The position numbers and the translations under genes were made by a program. This document shows, in pieces, positions 22,276 through 32,269 of a stretch of DNA of 64,000 nt. Under the pieces are notes generated by a model. That model had not been told where the DNA came from. It saw only the letters and a program-made list of their open reading frames with translations, and did no database searches. The stretch's first letter is position 1; every line of letters starts with the position of its first letter. Origin of the DNA: Mauremys mutica (lineage: Eukaryota > Chordata > Testudines > Geoemydidae); assembly GCF_020497125.1 (NCBI RefSeq), contig NC_059080.1, positions 47,061,563-47,125,562 of the forward strand. Direction: 5' to 3'.

Positions 22276-22646
22276 GTGCAACTGTATCACGACCTGATCC
22301 ACCATGCCCCTCACAGATGATGGCGCAAACTAGAAGGCGTAAGAAAAAGACAAGGGACGAGATGTTTGCTGAACTTATGGGCTGCTCCAGAGCCGAGGCG
22401 GACCAGCAGAGCCAGTGGAGGGAGAACCTCAGTCAGCAGCACCGCTCACTCTGTGAACGGGAGGACAGGTGGTGTCAGGAGGACCAGCAGGCGACTCAAA
22501 CGCTGCTTGGACTAATGAGGGAGCAAACGGACACGCTCAGGCGCCTTGTCGATGTTCTGCAGGACCGCAGGCAGGAAGACAGAGCCCCCCTGCACTGTAT
22601 CTGCAACCGCCCACCCCCACCTCAAACTCCAATCCCCCCCTCATAA
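22276..22646 (+). CDS. Myb/SANT-like protein of Harbinger copy 1, exon 2
   Basis: Begins after an acceptor (TTGACATCACACAG, ending 22275). With exon 1 ending in phase 1, the first two bases complete a codon and the frame stays open to TAA at 22644-22646. The encoded tail contains the basic run RRRKKKTRDEMF, then an acidic/glutamine-rich, probably coiled-coil region with QQSQWRENLSQQHR and REQTDTLRRLVDVLQDR, and a proline-rich end. In these second Harbinger proteins a C-terminal helical region is a plausible dimer or transposase contact; that role is inferred. Exon 2 of copy 2 shows the same acceptor position and motifs. Confidence 0.75.
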
Positions 22647-23529
22647 AAAATAACAAGAAGGAGGGTCACCAGGGGCCGTGAAAACTGTCACTGCACCACA
22701 GGACAGTGTTAAATTACCCAAAAGCTATCAGTCACTACATTTTGAAAAGTCCTTCCCTTACTGTGTTCTTGATTATTAAAAGTAGTTTTCTGTTACTTAC
22801 TTTTTCCGTCATGGTTTTTTACACAACGCTGTGTTAGATGTCTTGGGTGGGTCGTTGGGTGGTTGAGGGGGTAGTGTAATGCATAGGACAGTCACCTTTA
22901 GCAGGGTACAGAGACGGGGGCTGGATCAGCAGCATGTCACACACACAGTGCAGTCAGTAGGCGGTTAGCTGGTATGGGAGGTGGTTTGCAGGTTTTCTGT
23001 CGTTGGGGGTGGTACATGCATTTGTAGCGGGGGAGGGGGGTTACAGATGTCATGCAACGGTCCCTGTAATGGACCGCAGAGCCACGCAGCAGAGGAATCT
23101 GTATCCATCCTCCCCCGCAACAAGGCCACATAGCCCCCGCACACAGAGTCCAAAAAAGGAGGGATGGCAGGATCCGTTGAAACAAGCAGTCCGGCACTGC
23201 TGACCGGTCTGGGAGCGGGAGCATGTCAAACCTCGACTTTAGAGGCGGTCTTTACATGACCACACACCCTACCCAGCACAGTGTGCGTCCCAGTTTCAAC
23301 CCTTTAACGCAAAGTCATCAATAAAGACACCGTTGTAAAGCTACAGTGGAGCACGTACTTTAATTTTTAAATGTGTGTTAGAAGTTGGGGAAGCGGGGTG
23401 GACGGGGTATGTCCACCGTCCACCCCGAGGCTAGTCAACAGTAACTTGGTAAAGAAACAGGGGCAGGTTCAGCTTCTCTGTGAAGAAACTGAACAGTCAC
23501 AGTTCACGCTGCTCGCTGGTACTTGAAGA

Positions 23530-23990
23530 CTTCCTTGTCGCTGTGCAAGGTGCCTGCATAGGGCGTGACGAGCCAGGGCATTAGCGGGTAGGCTGGGTCC
23601 CCTAAGATCAGTATGGGCATCTGCACATCCCAAGCGTTATTTTGTGGTCCGGGAAGAAACTACCTTCCTGCAAGCGTCTAAGCAGACCAGAGTTCCTGAA
23701 AACACGCGCGTCATGAACTTTGCCTGGCCACCCGACGTTGATGTTGGTAAAATGTCCCCCATGGTCCACCACTGCTCACAACACCATTGAAAATTAGCCA
23801 AATTTCTCAGCAGCTGACTGCGGAAGAGGTGGACGATAAGTTGCGAGGAGCTGACAGCGGCCACAACTGCAGCGGGATCCGTGCTCGCAGTGCTGTGGCG
23901 CCCGCGCTGTCACTGGGAAGAAAAGTGCACGAACAGATTGCCAGCTGGCGCTTTCAGGGAGGGATGCTGGGCGTGATTGACGGTTCAATG
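23530..23990 (-). pseudogene. Harbinger transposase remnant, copy 1
   Basis: The minus strand encodes pieces of a DDE superfamily (PIF/Harbinger type) nuclease: a VGWPGKVHD-type block, then FRNSGLLRRLQEG and an LGDPAYPLMPW-type block, in shifted frames. It corresponds to 26418-26828 of copy 2. The N-terminal part of a normal transposase and a continuous catalytic core are missing, so this copy cannot supply its own transposase. Confidence 0.65.
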
Positions 23991-24261
23991 ATGACAGTTA
24001 CCCAAAACCACCCTCCACACAATTTCCCCCCCCCCCAGCATGCATTGGTGGGAAATCCCAGCATTCCAATGGGCGGCGGGGAGTGCAGGAACTGTGGGAT
24101 AGCTTCCCACAGTGCACCGCTTCAAAAGTCGACGCTTTGCCCGTTACTGTGGACTCACACAGTCGAATTAGTGTATTTATTGTGGATACACAACTTCGAC
24201 TTCATTAGGTCGATTCCAGAAATTCGAATTAAGATGAATTGAAATAGTCTGGTAGTGTAGT

Positions 24262-24465
24262 TAGCGCTTATCATCAGTAGATCTCACAGTACTTTATAAA
24301 GAGCAGGATCATTATCCCCATTTTAAAGATGGGGAAACTGAGTCATAGAGAGGGAAGTGACTTGCACAAGGTCACCCAGCTGGCCAATAGCTGATCTAGG
24401 AATAGAATCAGGTCTCCTGAGTCCCAAACCAGTGCTCTATCCACTAGGCCACCCTGCTTTGTTTA
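24262..24465 (-). repeat. MIR-type SINE, antisense
   Basis: Classic inverted MIR: GATGGGGAAACTGAGTCATA, then CTTGCACAAGGTCACCCAG, then CTCTATCCACTAGGCCACC. It adjoins the truncated right end of Harbinger copy 1. Confidence 0.75.
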
Positions 24466-24778
24466 CACCCTTTGATCCTGCAGGACTAGGAACAAGAGAT
24501 ATACAGCCTCATGAAGGGACGTTCCCAGCTTCCCTATGAGCTACACAACAGTCACCCCTAGCCCTTGGAAATCCTCAGCTTTCAGGTATGACATTAGGGC
24601 ATTTTATAGAGATGATACAATATACTGTGCAGCATTTTCACTGCCTCCAGTGTCTGGGCTTCACAGCACCAAGCTCCTGTTTCAGGAAAGCACTTCAGCA
24701 GAGCCTAAATGTTAAGCATTCAGTTTTCAGGGCCTGAAGGAGTGCAGATTTATAGATGTGCTTCACAGGATAAGGAGT

Positions 24779-24859
24779 GTGTGGGTATTCACCCACGAAA
24801 GCTCATGCTCCAAAACGTCTGTTAGTCTATAAGGTGCCACAGGATTCTTTGCTGCTTTT
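24779..24859 (+). mobile_element. Short Penelope-like tail with ~14-bp target duplication
   Basis: An 81-bp insert runs from GTGTGGGTATTCACCCACG to TTCTTTGCTGCTTTT. It is flanked by ACAGGATAAGGAGT (24765-24778) and ACAGGATGAGGAGT (24860-24873), a 14-bp duplication with one mismatch. It is an extreme 5'-truncated copy of the element-B family. Confidence 0.85.
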
Positions 24860-24904
24860 ACAGGATGAGGAGTAGAATGCTTAGCCTCTGCCCAGGGACT
24901 TACC

Positions 24905-25120
24905 TGGTTTTATCACGGTAATATCTGAGCACCTCACAGTCATTAATGGACTTCATCCTTATAGCACCCGATAAGGCAGGGAAGCATCATCCCCATTCTA
25001 CAGATGCGAAACTGAGGCACAGGCTAGATTAAGTGGCTTGCCCACTATCATACATTGAGTCCATGGCTGAGCAGAGATTTGAACCCAGGGCTTATGACTC
25101 CTACTCAGGCAGACCATCTT
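24905..25120 (-). repeat. MIR-type SINE, antisense
   Basis: CATCCCCATTCTACAGATGC, GAAACTGAGGCACAGGCTAG and GATTTGAACCCAGGGCTTA are the expected inverted MIR blocks in order. Confidence 0.7.
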
Positions 25121-25543
25121 TCCTCCCCTATGCGTAAAAAAACAAGAAGTCAGTTGTGTTTTAAAAACCCAACCCCTTTTTCAGTGAGATGGGTAGCATA
25201 TATATAGCTCACACAATGATGTGAACTAAGGATTTTACCAGCCAGTCTGTGATGACCTGCTTAATTGACTTAGGGGTACAAGTCTTCTGAGTTACACAAT
25301 ATGCCAACTCATATGCTCATTTTCTGTACAGAGCCACTACAGCAAAATTCCCACTGTCAGAACTAAATACGGGCGTATGGAGAGGGATGTATGACCTATT
25401 TAATATGTTAAAAATATTAACAGCTTTAGTATTAATAATACATATTTAGGGCATATTCTGACTCCTCTGGTGTGACTGAACTGTAAACTGTTTACTTTGA
25501 GTTTCTTTCTCAGGAAAAACATTTCTATTGCGATTATGTTAGA
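25121..25543. other. Unrecognised AT-rich DNA
   Basis: No coding signal or repeat recognised before the start of the LTR-1 copy. Confidence 0.3.
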
Positions 25544-26062
25544 TGTAAGCAGGGTCTGAATGAGCTTCCCCTGACAGCTAGTGGGGGAGGGGAAAGGCTG
25601 CAGGACCAGAATGTATTTACATGAACACACCCACTCTGCATATGTATCCAGCAAACAGAGCTGTGTTGCCAAAGTGATCAACTTTGAATGGTGTTGGGTT
25701 AAAAATCACTTTAGTACTGAATGCAGGGGGTAATGAAATGTTGTCCTTATTGTATGAGAAAAGTGTAGCAGAACTGTAATTGTGGGGGTCCACCTTCACT
25801 TTAAATAAACTCGCTAAGCAGGGGGCTCAAATGCCAGACCACTGTAAAAATGAATGAGAGTAGGGATAGATGTCACTGTTTAGAGAATCTGGGCCCTGCC
25901 TAAGAGTCTGAGGCTTGGTGTAACATGTTTCTCTCCAATATTCAAAAATAGAACTAATTAAGGCTCTAGTAGAAGTCTTTGGGGGTTGGTTTTTAAGTGG
26001 TTGTTAGAACTGAAATTGTCTGCTGTGGGAGAGTGTTTCTACCTAATTTCTTTCAGCACTGA
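25544..26062 (+). mobile_element. LTR-1 copy A, first segment
   Basis: Starts TGTAAGCAGGGTCTGAATG after TAGA (25540-25543). The sequence matches the reverse complement of 46540-46884 and the stretch 53629-53950 block by block (CCACTCTGC, GTTGGATC/GTTGGGTT, TTGTCCTTATT). It breaks off at Harbinger copy 2, resumes at 30920, breaks at the gypsy element and ends at 38834. Confidence 0.75.
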
Positions 26063-26417
26063 GGCCTTGTCTACACTACAAGACTATTTCGAATCAACTT
26101 AGTTCGAATTTGTGGATTCGACCTTATGAAGTCGAATTTGTGTATCCATACTAAATACACTAATTCAAATTTCTGAGTCCACATTCACGGGGCCAGCGTC
26201 GACTTTGGAAGCGGTGCACTGTGGGAAGCTATCCCACAGTTCCCGCACTCCCCGCTGCCCATTGGAATGCAGGGTAGAGCCCCCAATGCCTGCTGGGGGG
26301 AGAAATGTGTCGAGGGTGGTTTTGGGTAAGTGTCGTCATTGAACCGTCAATCACAACCTCCCTCCCTCCCTCCTTGAAAGCGCCTGTGGGCAATCTGTTC
26401 GTGCACTTTTCTGGTCA

Positions 26418-26828
26418 GTGACAGCGCGGACGCCACAGCACTGCAAGCATGGAGCCCGCTGCGATCATCGCCGTTTTCTCCTCCTCGCACTTTATCGTCC
26501 ACCTCTTCCACAGTCAGCTGATGAGAAATTGGGCTACTTTTCAATGGTGCTGCAAGCACTGGGGGACCATAGGGGATGTTTTGCAAACATCAATGTCGGG
26601 TGGCCGGGCAAGGTTCATGATGCGTGTGTTTTCAGGAACTGTGGGCTGCTCAGACGCCTGCAGGAAGGTAGTTTCTTCCCGGACCACGAAATAACTGTTG
26701 TGGATGAGCAGATTCCTAAAGTCATCCTCGGGGACCCAGCCTGCCCGCTAATGCACTTGCTCATGAAGCCCTATACAGGCGCCTGGGACAGCGACAAGGA
26801 ACTCTTCAAATACCAGCGAGCAGCGTGA
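26418..26828 (+). pseudogene. Harbinger transposase remnant, copy 2
   Basis: The frame holds the C-terminal half of a PIF/Harbinger DDE transposase: LGDHRGCFANINVGWPGKVH with the conserved D after VH, FRNCGLLRRLQEGSFFPDHE, and ILGDPACPLMHLLMKPYTG. It ends at TGA 26826-26828. The preceding residues do not look like the normal transposase N-terminus and the opposite strand carries the GVIDG-type segment, so the gene is rearranged. It is not a working transposase. Confidence 0.7.
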
Positions 26829-27697
26829 CCTGTGACTGTTCATTTTCTTTACAGAGAAGCTAAACCTGCCCCTGTTTCTTTACCCACTGACTGTTGACTC
26901 TCCTCTTCAGTTACATACCCCGTTCACCCCGTTTCCCCCACTTCCAACACACGTGTAAAAATAAAATACATGTCCCATTATTACTGAAGAAAGGTTTCTT
27001 TATTCATGACTTTGCGTTAAAGGGTTGAAACTGGGAGGCAGACTGTGCTGGGTAGGGTGTGCGGTGATGTAAAGACCGCCTCTAAACTCAACGAATGACA
27101 GGCTCCTGCTCCTAGAGCGGTCCGCAGTGCCGGAATGCTTCTTTCAACGGAGCCTGCCATCCCTCTTTTTCGAATTCTGTGTGCGGGGGGATATGTGACC
27201 TTGTGGCGGAGGAGTACGGATACAGATTCCTCTGCTGCGTGACTCAGCGGTCCAGGACAAGGACCGCTGTATAAGATCTGTAACCGCCCTCCCCCGCTAC
27301 AAAGTCACATCCCCCCCGCCCACACAGAACCTGGAAACCACCTCCCATACCGACCATGGTGCCTACTGACTGCACTGTGTGTGTGACCCGCTGCTGATCC
27401 TGCCCCCGTGTCTGTACCCTGGGAAAGGTGACTGTCCTATGCAATTAATAACCCCCTTCCCCACGCCCCCCATTCAAACACAGTCTTCTTTGAAAAAACA
27501 TGACGGAAACAGTAATTAACAGCAAAGTATTTTTATTACTTAAGTAGACACTTAGGGGATGGAACTGGGATTGGGACTTGTGTGAGTCCGGAAGGGAACG
27601 ACTTCTGCAAATGTAGGGTATGAGAGCTTTTGGGTACTTGAGCACTCTGCTGGGGTGCAGTGACAGTTTACACGGCCTCTGGTGCCCCTCCTTCTGG

Positions 27698-28071
27698 TTA
27701 TTTTGGGTGAGGGGGGTATGGGACTTTGTGGCGGGGGAGGGCGGTTGCAGATACACTGCAGGGGGGCTCTGTCCTCCTGCGGTCCTGGAGAACATCCACA
27801 AGGCGCCTGAGCGTGTCCGTTTGCTCCCTCACTAGTCCAAACATTGTTTGAGTCGCCTGCTTGTCTTCCTCACGCCACCTCTCCTCCCGTTCGCTGTGTG
27901 AGCGCTGGTACAGAGAGACGGTCTCCCTCCACTGGCTCTGCTGGTCCGCCTCAGCTAGGTAGCAGCCCATACGTTCATCGAACATCTTGTCCCTTGTCTT
28001 TTTCTTTCTCCGCCTAATCTTTGCCAGCCTCTGCGAGGGGGATGCTGTGGCAGGTCTGGAGACAGTGGAAG
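27698..28071 (-). pseudogene. Myb/SANT-like gene of copy 2, exon 2
   Basis: Minus-strand counterpart of 22276-22646. The acceptor AG lies at 28072-28073, the exon begins CTTCCACTGTC, and it encodes RRRKKKTRDKMF, QQSQWRETVS and REQTDTLRRLVDVLQDRR. The exon itself is open to its stop at 27698, but exon 1 of the same copy is broken. Confidence 0.7.
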
Positions 28072-28419
28072 CTGTGAGATGGGAAACAGGGAGTGAATTC
28101 CTTGCAAAGATACATTTTTGCGAACAATTAACTGAGTCTAGGCTGTCTCTGTGAATTCTGGGTTGAGACCCCTGTGCCTGCTGGGGCACAAATAATTTTC
28201 GCGGTGGATTCTGGGTAAATGTCGCCAGTCATTCCTTCCTCCGGGAAAGCAACGGCAGACAATCATTTCAAGCCCGTTTTCCCAGAATTGCCCTGGCATA
28301 CGCCATAGCGTGGCAACCATGGACACTGTTTTGCCTTTTGTGTATGTCACCGTATGTGTACTAGATGCCGCTGACAGAGGCGGTACAGCAGTGCTACACA
28401 GCAGCATGATTTTGCTTTT

Positions 28420-29220
28420 GCATGACAGCAGAGATGGTTACCAGCCATATTGTACCATCTACCATACCATAAATTGGTAATAAGATGGGCATGGTTACCT
28501 GTCCTTTTGCACTGCACCATTTGGTGCTGTCATAAGTGCCCCTGGCCAAGCAGCCAGGGGCGCAAAAGCAAAAATTGGGAATGACTCCCTGAGTCAATCC
28601 CTCCTTTTTGGTATCTAAAAATAGAATCAGTCCTGCCTAGATTATGGGCAAGTGTACTAGAGAACCACTGTATCATAGAACCAGATAGCACAGCTGCTCT
28701 GTGTCCGATCCTGCATAAATTTGGAGCTGTATGCTATTCACAGGGGGTGCTCCTGCAACAACACCACCTGTTCATTCCGGCCTTCCCACAGCCTTCCTGG
28801 GCTACCATACCATTGTCCCACCACTTGTGTGATGAAGTAATAAAGAATGCAGGAATAAGACACAGTGACTTGTTTGTGAGAAATGAGTGGAAGGAAGCCT
28901 CCAGCTGCAATGATAGTCCAGGCAGGACATTAATTACTGTGGATGAAGGAGCCCATCATCCCTCTGCTAGTCCAGGGGCAATTCAATCTTTTCTTTACAC
29001 AGGAAGGGTGGGGGCTGATGGAGCTCAGCCCCCTGTTACAATGATGAGGACGGTTACCAGCCATACTGCACCATCTACCATGAAAAATTAGGGCCAGGCG
29101 CCCTTGATCGACCTCACAGATGCTAGTACGCATGGTTACCAGTCCTTTTGCACTGCCCCATGTGCCAATAGGCTGATGATGAGGACGGATACCAGTTGTT
29201 TTGTACCATCAGCCATCCAT
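28420..29220 (+). repeat. Copy-2-specific segment with degenerate internal repeats
   Basis: GGTTACCAGCCATATTGTACC near 28437 recurs as GGTTACCAGCCATACTGCACC near 29053 and as GGATACCAGTTGTTTTGTACC near 29187. A second motif, CATGGTTACC..TCCTTTTGCACTGC, occurs near 28490 and 29131. The repeats read as related peptide units but are broken by stops. This segment has no equivalent in copy 1. Confidence 0.55.
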
Positions 29221-29646
29221 AGCGTGGGGGGAGCAAGGATGTTGGTGTTGAGTGCTGCACCATCGCGTCTATCTGCAGCATTCAGTAAAGATAGGGTGAC
29301 ATGTAAAAGAGTCAAGAGAGGATTGTTTTCCCTTTCACTTCTGGTGGTGGGTGGGGTGTGTGCGCAAATTGCCGAACTATGCCCTGACCCACCGCAGACA
29401 CTGTGTTTGACCCTAGAAGCATTTGGAGCTCATCCAAGAATGCAAATACTTTTCGGAGACAGCAGGAACTGTGGGATACCTTGCGTCCTCATTCCCCCCT
29501 CCCTCCATGAGCATCCATTATATTCTTTGGCTTTCCGTTACGCTCGTCACGCAGCTGCGTGCTGAGTCTGTGCTATGCCGTCTGTCCGTGGATTTATTAA
29601 AAATACTTTGGACCAGGCGCACCATAACAGTAATTCCACTACTTAG

Positions 29647-29871
29647 ATGCATGAGTCTCCTAGCGAGATCACCGTGAGGACGGGCACTGAAGGAGATAGA
29701 GAGCGCATGCTGCGTGAAATCTATCACGAACCACGGACCGATGCAGCCATGCTCGGGGAGGCAATGCTCCCTGAATACCGCATGAAAGCCTCGCGCGGAA
29801 AAGGGTGCTATCACGGAGCACCCAATAAGGCAGCTCTCCCCAGGAACCTCCTGCTGATGCTTATCGATTAA
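29647..29871 (+). CDS. Unidentified antisense frame, copy 2
   Basis: A 74-codon frame opens MHESPSEITVRTG and contains RERMLREIYHEPR, AMLPEYRM, GCYHGAPNKAALPRNLL. It parallels the 100-codon frame at 21504-21806 of copy 1 and lies in the same place, antisense to the Myb/SANT gene between its two exons. After a TAA at 29869-29871 the similarity continues for another ~25 codons (ESFVEISQEDFSSI), so copy 2 is shortened by a premature stop. Function unknown. Confidence 0.5.
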   Translation: MHESPSEITVRTGTEGDRERMLREIYHEPRTDAAMLGEAMLPEYRMKASRGKGCYHGAPNKAALPRNLLLMLID

Positions 29872-30003
29872 CGGAAGGAGAGCTTCGTGGAGATCTCCCA
29901 GGAGGATTTCTCTTCTATCACCATATATAGAGAGACCTCCTTCTCACACACTTCAGATTCCTGTTATATTAAGAATAAAAGTTAACATGGTTAAAGCACT
30001 TAC

Positions 30004-30529
30004 CGACTGCTCCTTCCCCTGATTCAGGATCCGGGTTCATGGCCGGGGAGGGTTGGTAGGGGATCTCCGTGACGGTGATGAATAGATCCTGGCTGTCGGG
30101 GAAACCAGCGTTGTAAGCGCTCTCGCCTGCCTCGTCCTCCACAAACACTTCCTCATCTTCCCCGTCCGTGAACATCGTCGAGGAACTGTCCGTCGACACT
30201 GTCCCATCATCAGAGTCCATGGTCACTGGTGGGGCAATGGTGGCAGGCTCCGTAGCGTCCGTTTGCCGCTTTGATTTTTTGGTAGCCTTGTCTGGGGTCC
30301 TTGATTTTCACGCGGTGATGCGTTGCATGACGGCTGTATCCTCTGTCTGGATCATGGCTTTGGAGACCTTCTCGTAGGTCTTTGCATTCCGTTTTTTGGA
30401 GCGCAGCTCCGAAAGCACAGACTCCTCGCCCCACACACCGATCAGATCCAAGTGTTTCCGGTCAGTCTATGCCGGGTCCCTCTTTCTATTCAGAGATTAC
30501 ATGAACTCCTCTGCTGGAGAGCTCTGCAT
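30004..30529 (-). pseudogene. Myb/SANT-like gene of copy 2, exon 1 (broken)
   Basis: Counterpart of exon 1 in copy 1, with start ATG at 30529-30527 and a conserved donor (GTAAGTGC beginning at 30003). An in-frame TAA follows about ten codons in, a TAG replaces the conserved tryptophan of the WTDRE block, and frameshifts split the QGYQK region from the upstream helix. Acidic residues before the donor are retained. Confidence 0.75.
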
Positions 30530-30919
30530 TGCTGCCGGTGCTGCTGAGCTCGCCCCGATGTCCAACCACGAAATGAGATTCTAACTGTCCAGAAAGGAAA
30601 AGGAATTCAAATTTTCCCGGGTCGTTTCCTGTGTGGCTGCTCAGAGCATCGAAGCTCGGACTGCTGTCCAGAGCGTCAACAGAGTGGTGCACTGTGGGAT
30701 AGCTCCCGGAGCTACTAAGTTCGATTTGCATCCACACCTAGCCTAATTTGAGCTAGCCATGTCGAATTTAGCGTTACTCCACCTGTCGGGGTGGAGTACC
30801 AAATTCGAACTAAAGAGCCCTCTAGTTCAAATTAAATGGCTTCCTGGTGTGGACGGTTGAGCGGTTAGTTCGAATTAACGCTGCTAAATTCGATTTAAAG
30901 TCCTAGTGTAGACCAGGCC

Positions 30920-31284
30920 TGAGAGCTAGGTGGAACCTTAAAAGACCAATCTACAGATGTCACAATAGAGAAGTAAATGGAGCAGCAATGCTAGAGCAAG
31001 TACTGGATGGTGGAGTGAGTCAGGTGCCTTCTCTTCTCCTACTCCAGAGTAGGAGATGAATTCATAAGCTAGACCCATGAACTCTGGGTCTTCACTGATC
31101 AAGGACAACAACTGTGAGTGAGGTGTGGTGGAGGGAGAACAGACAGGACTTTTGGTTGTTGAACTCAAGAACCAGAGGCAAAAGACACTGCCCAACATAC
31201 TCTAGGGTGGGTCTTTTTCTCATGGTTGAATACTGCTGGTGGTTTTTTCCCAACTTAATGTGGGTGATTTCCCTCTTTTCATTA
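30920..31284 (+). mobile_element. LTR-1 copy A, middle segment
   Basis: Matches the copies at 58850-59095 and the inverse of 45930-46170: GAACTCTGGGTCTTCACTG, GGACTTTTGGTTGTTGAACT, GACACTGCCCAACATACT, then CCCTCTTTTCATTA. It stops at the gypsy LTR; the last four bases (ATTA) are the gypsy target duplication. Confidence 0.8.
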
Positions 31285-32137
31285 TGTAACCCCTTTGGGG
31301 TCTAGAGAGCATGGCCCCTTTAAATCTTTTTCCCAAGGGGGAGGGGGAGAGTAAGAAAAAGGAGGGAAACTCCAGGGGGCAGGGCTGGAGCTGGAGGGAG
31401 AGAGAGGAGAAGCAGCATGGCTGGCCCTGGAGAAGGAAGCAGAGAGAACCTGCCTGAGGCCTGAGGAGGACAGGCCCGATCGGGGACAGCCCAGGACAGG
31501 AGCCAGGAGGAGCCCTGTGCCGGGGGGAATCACCCGAGGAGGACAGGCCGGAGCTGGACCCAGTATCACGACTGCCCGGAGCTGCCTGGGGCTGTAAGTA
31601 CTGGGGCTTGTAACTCTGCACTGGGAATAAGGAGGGAGGCTGTTAGATAGTTAAGTGGGGAGGTGGTCGCTCTGTGCGGCTTTGCAGAGAGCGGCAGAAG
31701 AGGGCACCGGAGGGGTTTGCTGGGGAGAGTTCACTGGCGCCGAAGACGACCAGGAGCACCCAAGACTCACCACCGGACTGGAACTTTGCTCAGGCCTCCT
31801 GAACTTTGTGTGCAGACACATTGCTTAGTGTCTGCCCCTCCAGACTGTGCTACCACTGGGTCCGTGGGGCCTTGTTTTGAATGCAGCCCTGTTTTACTGC
31901 TCCCCCTATATTTCTCCTTGTTGTTTTTCTCCTCCCAGCCCTCTGTAAATAAATATCTCCCTTTGTTATGTCCATTGTACTTTTCCTGTGGGTGTGTGTG
32001 TTCACTCTGGGGGGTTTGGAACAGGTGCCCCTGGGGTGGAAGGGATTTCTCCTGCTGCATTCCTGCGCGCGCTGTCTCTTGGCCAGAGCTGCCTGCAGAG
32101 CAGACTCCATCTTGGCTACGAGGGCGCTAAAGTTACA
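31285..32137 (+). repeat. Gypsy 5' LTR
   Basis: 853 bp, starts TGTAACCCCTTTGGGG and ends GCTAAAGTTACA. An AATAAA lies at 31948-31953. Compared with the 3' LTR I count five substitutions, near 31557, 31569, 31623, 31635 and 31769, and no indels. Confidence 0.95.
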
Positions 32138-32139
32138 CT

Positions 32140-32157
32140 TGGTGGCCCGTACGGGGA
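32140..32157 (+). promoter_or_regulatory. Putative primer-binding site
   Basis: TGGTGGCCCGTACGGGGA starts two bases after the LTR and begins with the TGG expected opposite a tRNA CCA end. The pattern is loosely like proline-type sites, but I cannot assign the tRNA. Confidence 0.5.
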
Positions 32158-32269
32158 CTTTGCAGCACACACACACACATACCCACACCCCTACGTTGCG
32201 CACCCTGGGTTTTTTCTTCACAGAGAAAAGAAACTCTTAAGTGACTTTCATCTCAGTAAAAAAAAAAAA

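Larger units (their letters stand above)
20470..24260 (+). mobile_element. PIF/Harbinger element, copy 1
   Basis: The left end GGGCTGGTCCACACTAG followed by repeated TCGAATTTAGC/TTAAATCGAA matches, in inverse, the right end of copy 2 (30919). The right end carries TTCGACTTCATTAGGTCGA and stops at CTGGTAGTGTAG, lacking about the last 8-12 bases of the terminal repeat. Gene order from the left: Myb/SANT exon 1, an antisense frame, Myb/SANT exon 2, and a minus-strand transposase remnant. Copy 2 carries the same modules in opposite orientation. Confidence 0.85.
26063..30919 (-). mobile_element. PIF/Harbinger element, copy 2 (inverted)
   Basis: A 4857-bp element starts GGCCTTGTCTACACTAC and ends GTAGACCAGGCC, flanked by TGA at 26060-26062 and 30920-30922, the 3-bp duplication expected of this superfamily. 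The order is reversed relative to copy 1: transposase remnant (plus strand), Myb/SANT exon 2 (minus), unidentified frame (plus), Myb/SANT exon 1 (minus). It is about 1.1 kb longer than copy 1, mainly at 28400-29600. Confidence 0.9.

Noticed and set aside
20860..22646. Ordinary host Myb/SANT gene
   Set aside because: It lies between Harbinger ends with a transposase remnant, and a broken copy sits in a second Harbinger element.
31220..31621. Minus-strand frames of 95-133 codons repeated at 37771-38137
   Set aside because: They are the antisense of the gypsy LTRs; their repetition simply reflects the two LTRs.
31988..32269. Upstream in-frame extension of gag-pol into the 5' LTR
   Set aside because: Not annotated as coding because ATG 32270 aligns with the PNMA-like N-terminus; kept only as a remark.
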